Shown here in pieces: positions 6,883 to 9,715 of a DNA stretch of 9,715 nt. The first letter of the stretch is position 1. The number at the start of each line of letters is the position of its first letter. The DNA comes from Candidatus Moraniibacteriota bacterium (GTDB taxonomy: Bacteria > Patescibacteriota > Minisyncoccia > CAIUEV01). The position numbers and the translations under genes were made by a program. The stretch spans positions 1 through 9,715 of the forward strand of contig VGKB01000029.1 in assembly GCA_016867255.1 (NCBI GenBank), given 5' to 3'. Below the pieces are notes generated by a model. It worked only from the letters and a program-made list of their open reading frames with translations. It did no database searches and was not told where the DNA came from.

Positions 6883-8220
6883 ATGCTTAAATTGAGCAAC
6901 AGAATTCAAATCGGGGATACTATAAGGAATGCCAATAAGGAAGCAATACTGGCTGGCTGGGTCTACCGCAAGAGAGACCACGGAAAAGTAAGTTTCATTG
7001 ACTTGCGGGATGGGTCGGGCTTACTGCAACTGGTCGTTACCAAAAACACTAGAATTATTGGCCGAAAAGAGCTGAACATTGGCTTGGAAAGCGTCATTTT
7101 AGTTAGAGGAAAAATTAAAAAAAGGCCGCTCAAGCTGGTAAATCCGGAAATCCCCACCGGCGCTCTTGAAATGGAAGTCGCTGAGCTGGAAGTATTGGTT
7201 GGGAACGAGCAAGCTCTGCCCTTGGATATCAGCAAAGATATTGGCAAAGTTCATCTGGATACTCTGCTTAACTACCGCCCCCTGACGCTGCGCAGTCCCA
7301 AAGAGCAGTCCATTTTCAAGTTTAGTGAGAAAATTGAAGAAGGGTACCGGGAATTTATGAAAAAAGAGGGATTTACCGAAATCCATACCCCCAAAATTAT
7401 CCCGACGGCCACCGAAGGAGGCGCCAATGTTTTTCGAGTGGACTATTTCGGCAAGGACGTTTTTCTAGCCCAAAGCCCGCAGTTTTACAAGCAAATGATG
7501 GTGGGGGTGTTTGAAAAAGTATTTGAAATCGGTCCGGTTTTTCGGGCGGAACCACATTATACTTCCCGCCATATCAATGAATTTACCGGCTTGGACGCGG
7601 AAATGGGATTCATTGGAGACTATAGCGATATTATGGCAAAACTAGAAGATTGTATTCGATTCATAATGGATAAAGTCGGGAAAGAAGCAAGTAATGTTAA
7701 AAAAATTATAAATTACCGAGAGCCAAAAATTCCCAAAAGCGGAATCCCCAAAATCACGCTCAAAGAAGGAGTCAAGATAATCAATAAGATTAGGAAAAGT
7801 AAAGATGTCGCCCTTGACCTTGATCCAGAAGGGGAGAGAATTTTGGGAGAATATACTTTAGATAAACTGAAAAGTGATTTCATATTTGTTACGGAATATC
7901 CGACTAGCGCAAGGCCTTTCTACCAGATGCCGACTGAAGAAGGTAAATTCACCCGCAGTTTTGACATTCTATTCCGCGGCCTTGAATTGGGCACTGGCGC
8001 GCAAAGAATCCATGATCCTAAAAAGCTCGCGGAAAGTATGAAAAAACACCAACTCAACCCCAAAGATTTCAAGGACTATATCAGCTTGTTTAAGTTTGGT
8101 ATGCCGCCCCACGGCGGCTGGGGACTGGGACTTGAGCGCTTTACCAAGCAGTGGCTCGGGCTTGATAATGTCCGCCTCGCCTCCCTGTTCCCAAGAGACG
8201 TCAAAAGAGTTCGGCCATGA
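6883..8220 (+). CDS. aspS: Aspartyl-tRNA synthetase, compact, probably non-discriminating Asp/Asn type
   Basis: This is a class IIb synthetase of 445 residues that charges tRNA-Asp with aspartate. The N-terminal OB-fold anticodon-binding domain (about 1-110) contains GWVYRKRDHGKVSFIDLRDG. Motif 1 lies near 153-173. Motif 2 is FRAEPHYTSRHINEFTGLD (220-238), and motif 3 is GWGLGLERF (412-420), ending FPRDVKRVRP. AspRS and AsnRS are close relatives. The archaeal/eukaryal-like catalytic core and the lack of the bacterial GAD insertion (bacterial AspRS is about 590 residues) match AspS2-type enzymes. The OB domain instead looks bacterial: RDHG, and VNPEIPTG near 86-93. His33 in RDHG matches the histidine known from non-discriminating bacterial AspRS (Leu in E. 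coli). It may therefore also charge tRNA-Asn for later amidation by GatCAB. It ends at TGA, which is thus a stop in this genome. Confidence 0.92.
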   Translation: MLKLSNRIQIGDTIRNANKEAILAGWVYRKRDHGKVSFIDLRDGSGLLQLVVTKNTRIIGRKELNIGLESVILVRGKIKKRPLKLVNPEIPTGALEMEVAELEVLVGNEQALPLDISKDIGKVHLDTLLNYRPLTLRSPKEQSIFKFSEKIEEGYREFMKKEGFTEIHTPKIIPTATEGGANVFRVDYFGKDVFLAQSPQFYKQMMVGVFEKVFEIGPVFRAEPHYTSRHINEFTGLDAEMGFIGDYSDIMAKLEDCIRFIMDKVGKEASNVKKIINYREPKIPKSGIPKITLKEGVKIINKIRKSKDVALDLDPEGERILGEYTLDKLKSDFIFVTEYPTSARPFYQMPTEEGKFTRSFDILFRGLELGTGAQRIHDPKKLAESMKKHQLNPKDFKDYISLFKFGMPPHGGWGLGLERFTKQWLGLDNVRLASLFPRDVKRVRP

Positions 8221-8247
8221 TACATCTCTCTTGATTAGTTAGAAAAA

Positions 8248-8277
8248 TTGATATTAATCTGGTAAATGCCATATGAA
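8248..8277 (+). promoter_or_regulatory. Weak candidate promoter before the small-gene pair
   Basis: TTGATA (8248-8253), an 18-nt gap and TATGAA (8272-8277) form a mediocre sigma70-type match just upstream of the AAGGAGG site. Read-through from aspS, which ends at 8220, is an alternative. Apart from this, nothing is seen in 8221-8294. Confidence 0.25.
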
Positions 8278-8294
8278 AACGCTCTCTTAGATCC

Positions 8295-8301
8295 AAGGAG
8301 G
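8295..8301 (+). promoter_or_regulatory. Perfect Shine-Dalgarno site for the 44-residue ORF
   Basis: AAGGAGG lies 6 nt before ATG 8308, ideal sequence and spacing. It is the strongest ribosome binding site in a window where most genes have none, and is the main evidence that this tiny ORF is translated. Confidence 0.75.
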
Positions 8302-8307
8302 AAGGAA

Positions 8308-8442
8308 ATGCAGAGAGAAAAAATTGAATATGTTCTAGAAACGCTGCGATCGCTTTATAAAAAAGGCGATTCAGATACCATGATGAAAACTCACGAAAAA
8401 ATTTCGAATTTCGCTGCAAGACTGCAAAAAAAAATACGGTAA
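8308..8442 (+). CDS. Small basic protein, 44 residues, unknown
   Basis: ATG 8308 opens a 44-codon ORF: MQREKIEYVLETLRSLYKKG, then residues rich in Lys, Met and His, ending RLQKKIR and TAA. It has 11 Lys/Arg against 6 Asp/Glu and looks wholly helical with an amphipathic pattern. There is no signal peptide, membrane segment or cysteine. The case for a real gene rests on the perfect AAGGAGG site and on a second small ORF that begins one base after its stop. I do not recognise a family. A nucleic-acid-binding or partner-binding helical peptide fits the charge pattern, but this is speculation. The stop falls after a run of nine A, where slippage could occur. Confidence 0.55.
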   Translation: MQREKIEYVLETLRSLYKKGDSDTMMKTHEKISNFAARLQKKIR

Positions 8443-8443
8443 G

Positions 8444-8599
8444 ATGGGATGTGAGAAACATGCTCTTTACCATGCTTTGATAGGCAGCAGTCCCTTGGGA
8501 AACTGGTCCGATTTCAACGAGATCGATTTTCCGGATAAGGATTATTCGGTTGAACAATTCGTCAGAGAATTGGTTCAGGAAGCCAAGAGCGATGAATAA
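8444..8599 (+). CDS. Small acidic protein, 51 residues, unknown
   Basis: ATG 8444 lies one base after the stop of the 44-residue ORF, so translation is probably coupled; it has no Shine-Dalgarno site of its own. The product begins MGCEKHALYHALIGSSPLGN. It continues with an acidic stretch around WSDFNEIDFPDKDY and ends in a predicted helix, SVEQFVRELVQEAKSDE. Asp/Glu number 11 against 4 Lys/Arg, the opposite charge to its upstream neighbour, so the two may bind each other. No family is recognised. A terminator follows 25 nt later, which fits the end of a small transcription unit. A small regulatory or toxin-antitoxin-like pair is possible but unproven. Confidence 0.5.
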   Translation: MGCEKHALYHALIGSSPLGNWSDFNEIDFPDKDYSVEQFVRELVQEAKSDE

Positions 8600-8624
8600 G
8601 AATGTACTTTGCAGAAATAATCCC

Positions 8625-8657
8625 CCGTCAACTAGAAGGTTGGCGGTTTCTTTTTTT
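8625..8657 (+). terminator. Rho-independent terminator after the small-gene pair
   Basis: CCGTCAAC (8625-8632) pairs with GTTGGCGG (8639-8646), an 8-bp stem with one G-T wobble and a TAGAAG loop. It is followed by TTTCTTTTTTT. It ends the rightward transcript before the leftward tRNA genes. From the other side it has only a weak T run. Confidence 0.8.
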
Positions 8658-8673
8658 ATGAATATTAAAAAAG

Positions 8674-8748
8674 TCGGAGCGGTGGGATTCGGACCCACGG
8701 TCTCAGGACCCCCAGCCCTGCGCATTAGGCCAGCTATGCTACGCTCCG
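8674..8748 (-). tRNA. tRNA-Pro(GGG)
   Basis: This 75-nt cloverleaf is complete. The acceptor is CGGAGCG/CGCTCCG with discriminator A, then TA at 8-9. The D-stem is GCAT/ATGC with GG in the loop. The anticodon stem is CAGGG/TCCTG (one wobble) around loop CTGGGGG, giving anticodon GGG (8713-8711). There is a 5-nt variable loop, and the T-stem is GTGGG/CCCAC. The C1-G72 pair with A73 is the bacterial proline identity. No CCA is encoded. The T-loop reads TCCGAAT, so position 55, almost always T, is C (8692). Confidence 0.9.
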
Positions 8749-8757
8749 TGAAATTTG

Positions 8758-8809
8758 TGGACGATGCTGGATTCGAACCAGTGACCTGTCGCCTCGGGCG
8801 ACCGCTCTA
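8758..8809 (-). pseudogene. 3' part of a disrupted tRNA gene
   Basis: Read leftward, this segment has GAGC (D-stem 3' side), a 15-nt hairpin where a 17-nt anticodon arm should be, AGGTC (variable loop), T-arm ACTGG-TTCGAAT-CCAGC with an A-C mismatch at its base, acceptor ATCGTCC (8765-8759) and discriminator A. No matching 5' half lies directly upstream; tRNA-Val ends 19 nt before it. The only complement of the acceptor, GGACGAT followed by TAGC, is at 9048-9038. The anticodon hairpin (GTCGCC-CGA-GGCGAC) has a 3-5 nt loop and could not decode normally. Confidence 0.65.
8782..8809. repeat. 28-bp direct repeat, copy 1
   Basis: An exact 28-bp match to 8917-8944, beginning TGACCT and ending CGCTCTA on the plus strand. 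Its centre is a perfect palindrome, GTCGCC-TCG-GGCGAC (8788-8802). This copy supplies the D-stem, anticodon and variable-loop part of the tRNA 3' fragment. Confidence 0.95.
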
Positions 8810-8828
8810 GTGCTAGCGCTTGAACTAG

Positions 8829-8900
8829 TGTGCGCAGCAGGATTTGAACCTGCGACCCCTTGCGTGTCGAGCAAGTGCTCTACCGCTGAGCTATACGCAC
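8829..8900 (-). tRNA. tRNA-Val(GAC)
   Basis: This 72-nt cloverleaf is complete. The acceptor is GTGCGTA/TGCGCAC (one G-T pair) with discriminator A. The D-arm is GCTC-AGCGGTA-GAGC. The anticodon stem is CTTGC/GCAAG around loop TCGACAC, giving anticodon GAC (8868-8866). The variable loop is GGGTC and the T-arm is GCAGG-TTCAAAT-CCTGC. No CCA is encoded. Position 33 is C (8869) where almost every tRNA has T, so the U-turn of the anticodon loop may be altered. The gene is bracketed by the two 28-bp repeats. Confidence 0.88.
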
Positions 8901-8916
8901 GAATTATTGTAATCTC

Positions 8917-8944
8917 TGACCTGTCGCCTCGGGCGACCGCTCTA
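8917..8944. repeat. 28-bp direct repeat, copy 2
   Basis: Second exact copy, 135 bp from the first, with the same central hairpin at 8923-8937. Read leftward, the bases before it extend it to GGTTAGAGC (8947-8939), the usual end of a tRNA D-arm. After AGGTCA the sequence departs from any T-arm (GAGATTACAATAATTC) and leads straight into tRNA-Val. Confidence 0.95.
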
Positions 8945-8951
8945 ACCCCCT

Positions 8952-9035
8952 CCGCCAAAGGCGGGTCCTTGCCTTACCGGCAAGCAAACACCTCTGGCGA
9001 AAACTGTGAGCCAGAGGCTCATCCACCTCTGGTGG
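8952..9035. repeat. Cluster of four short hairpins
   Basis: Four adjacent perfect inverted repeats are present: CCGCC-AAA-GGCGG (8952-8964); CTTGCC-TTACC-GGCAAG (8968-8984); CCTCTGGC (8991-8998) with GCCAGAGG (9010-9017); and CCACC-TCT-GGTGG (9023-9035). CACCTCTGG occurs twice (8989-8997, 9024-9032). No ORF with coding character covers them, and no T run makes them terminators. They fill the gap between the tRNA 5' fragment and its D-arm end. Confidence 0.8.
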
Positions 9036-9037
9036 AA

Positions 9038-9048
9038 GCTAATCGTCC
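9038..9048 (-). pseudogene. 5' end of the disrupted tRNA gene
   Basis: Leftward GGACGAT-TA-GC is the exact 7-nt complement of the acceptor at 8765-8759, followed by the standard T8-A9 and the first two D-stem bases. The next bases (TTCCACC) leave the tRNA pattern and enter the hairpin cluster. Confidence 0.55.
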
Positions 9049-9079
9049 CAACCCTTCTAATTTCTAGCTAATTTTTAGT

Positions 9080-9088
9080 ATTTTAGCA
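9080..9088 (-). promoter_or_regulatory. Extended -10 promoter candidate for the leftward tRNA transcript
   Basis: On the minus strand TGC-TAAAAT (9088-9080) is an extended -10 element about 32 nt upstream of the tRNA 5' fragment. No good -35 is seen (an A run). It would start transcription near 9073 and read through both tRNA genes. Confidence 0.35.
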
Positions 9089-9098
9089 AAAACACGAG

Positions 9099-9136
9099 TT
9101 GCTTTTTTGATAAATAGTAGTAGAATTATCAATAAT
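9099..9136 (+). promoter_or_regulatory. Rightward promoter candidates for the secreted protein
   Basis: Two overlapping candidates are visible: TTGCTT (9099-9104) with TAGAAT (9121-9126) at 16 nt, and TTGATA (9107-9112) with AATAAT (9131-9136) at 18 nt. Either gives a very short leader before ATG 9155, in line with the lack of a Shine-Dalgarno site. Confidence 0.35.
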
Positions 9137-9154
9137 CCAAGTAATGCCAAAGAA

Positions 9155-9550
9155 ATGAAAAAATATTTCCCCAAGTTTATTTTGACTGCTTTAGCGGCGC
9201 TTTCAATAGGAGCAGTCAGCATCTTTCCGACTCAGGCCCATTCAAAGCCGACGCTTGCTTCCATTAAAAGCAAAGACAGAGCTGCCACTTCCATAGAATT
9301 AAAGGTGGGCTATTTGAATTTTGCCAAAAAAAACGTGGACATTATGGTAAAAATCAAAAACAAAACTACCGGCAAGACCGATACTCAGAGCTTTGGCAAG
9401 ATCAAAATGGGTACGGATGGAGACAAGAAGATTACCGTTGACCAATTGACTCCCGGCACGAAATATACCTTCAAGGTGAAAGTAAAACGCAGCCGTGGCG
9501 GAGATTATACTCCCTACTCCGGCACCAAAACCACTTCAACGAAGAAATGA
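9155..9550 (+). CDS. Small secreted protein with fibronectin-III-like domain
   Basis: This is a 131-residue protein from ATG 9155, preferred over a TTG at 9107 because the signal peptide starts at MKKYFPKF. Residues 1-28 are a classical Sec signal (basic start, hydrophobic LTALAALSIGA core, cleavage likely after PTQA). The mature part of about 100 residues is Lys/Thr-rich and shows a fibronectin type III pattern: TSIELKVGYLNF, then VDIMVKIKNKTTGK, and the closing LTPGTKYTFKVKVK and YTPYSGTKT, where LxPGTxYxFxV is the hallmark. It has no cysteines, no second domain and no anchor, so it is probably released or bound to the surface by other means. It stands alone between divergent tRNA genes and a terminator. 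A role in adhesion or envelope structure is inferred. Confidence 0.72.
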   Translation: MKKYFPKFILTALAALSIGAVSIFPTQAHSKPTLASIKSKDRAATSIELKVGYLNFAKKNVDIMVKIKNKTTGKTDTQSFGKIKMGTDGDKKITVDQLTPGTKYTFKVKVKRSRGGDYTPYSGTKTTSTKK

Positions 9551-9584
9551 GAAATACTAAGTAATATTTTTTGGGAAAGAAAAG

Positions 9585-9610
9585 GACCTACCATAAGGCA
9601 GGTCTTTTTT
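9585..9610. terminator. Terminator between convergent genes, possibly bidirectional
   Basis: GACCT (9585-9589) pairs with AGGTC (9600-9604), and two further inner C-G pairs follow past an A-C mismatch. TTTTTT follows on the plus strand. A-rich bases before the stem give a T-rich tail on the other strand, so it can end both the secreted-protein gene and the leftward gene ending at 9631. Confidence 0.8.
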
Positions 9611-9630
9611 GGTTTTTGGAGGAAATAAAG

Positions 9631-9714
9631 TTATTTCTTTGCGGTGCAGCAGCGCACCGCGTAGCCGAAAAATTCTTGTTCGCGGGAAAGAGATCCCACG
9701 GTCCCGAAGCGTTC
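9631..9714 (-). CDS. C-terminal end of an unidentified protein, possibly FISUMP/DUF1566-like
   Basis: An open frame enters from the right edge and stops at TAA (9633-9631), giving 27 residues that end in EFFGYAVRCCTAKK. The closing FGYAVRC resembles the GFSVRC-type ends of Fibrobacter-major-paralogous and DUF1566 domains of secreted proteins. This is a short-motif guess. The gene ends just beyond a terminator that works in its direction, which supports a real gene. Confidence 0.4.
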   Translation of the reverse strand, partial: ERFGTVGSLSREQEFFGYAVRCCTAKK

Positions 9715-9715
9715 T

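Noticed and set aside
8201..8725. 174-codon leftward ORF opposite the small genes
   Set aside because: It overlaps the aspS end, the terminator and most of tRNA-Pro, and its N-terminus is a translation of the tRNA sequence; no start signal or family.
8788..8802. A functional anticodon arm with anticodon CGA or GAG
   Set aside because: The arm is 15 nt with a 3-5 nt loop rather than 17 nt with a 7-nt loop, so it cannot present a normal anticodon.
8917..9035. CRISPR array
   Set aside because: The repeats are only two, the spacer between them is a tRNA gene, and the hairpin units differ in sequence; no cas genes are present.
8734..9067. Overlapping ORFs of 74-86 codons on both strands across the tRNA region
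   Set aside because: Their sequences are typical translations of tRNA genes and of the 28-bp repeat; RNA genes explain the region better.

Overview
The window looks like a piece of a Patescibacteria (Candidate Phyla Radiation) chromosome, most likely from the Parcubacteria side. This is an inference from several signs. EF-Ts is the short 195-residue form. The aspartyl-tRNA synthetase is compact and lacks the usual bacterial insertion. There are stand-alone response-regulator receiver proteins, a PilX-like pilus protein, very small intergenic gaps, and Shine-Dalgarno sites before only a few genes. Genes of conserved length end at TGA (aspS) or TAA, so TGA is read as stop. This argues against the Gracilibacteria/Absconditabacteria code.

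Layout. Positions 1-4312 form a leftward unit of three genes. A four-helix membrane protein with CPAC and CKC cysteine motifs is followed by gyrA and then, after only 4 nt, by a PilX-like type IV pilus protein that runs off the left edge. A well-formed leftward promoter (TTGCCC-N17-TATAAT) sits just before the membrane protein. Back to back with it are rightward promoter elements (TTGACG-N17-TATAAA plus a second TATAAT). These drive rpsB, with an unusual acidic N-terminal extension, then tsf, two receiver-only response regulators and aspS. This block combines translation functions (uS2, EF-Ts, AspRS) with small phospho-signalling proteins.

Positions 8221-8657 hold two very small coupled genes of 44 and 51 codons. 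Neither is recognised. The first has the best ribosome binding site in the window, and a rho-independent terminator closes the pair.

Positions 8674-9048 are the most unusual part. They hold leftward genes for tRNA-Pro(GGG) and tRNA-Val(GAC). The valine tRNA lies between two exact 28-bp direct repeats, which in turn lie inside the separated 5' and 3' ends of another tRNA-like sequence. The two ends match each other over a full 7-bp acceptor stem. The stretch between the 5' end and the first repeat is packed with short perfect hairpins. This looks like a tRNA gene broken by palindromic elements and by insertion or duplication of another tRNA gene.

The right end holds a small secreted protein with a fibronectin-III-like body, a terminator that can work in both directions, and the last 27 codons of a leftward gene.
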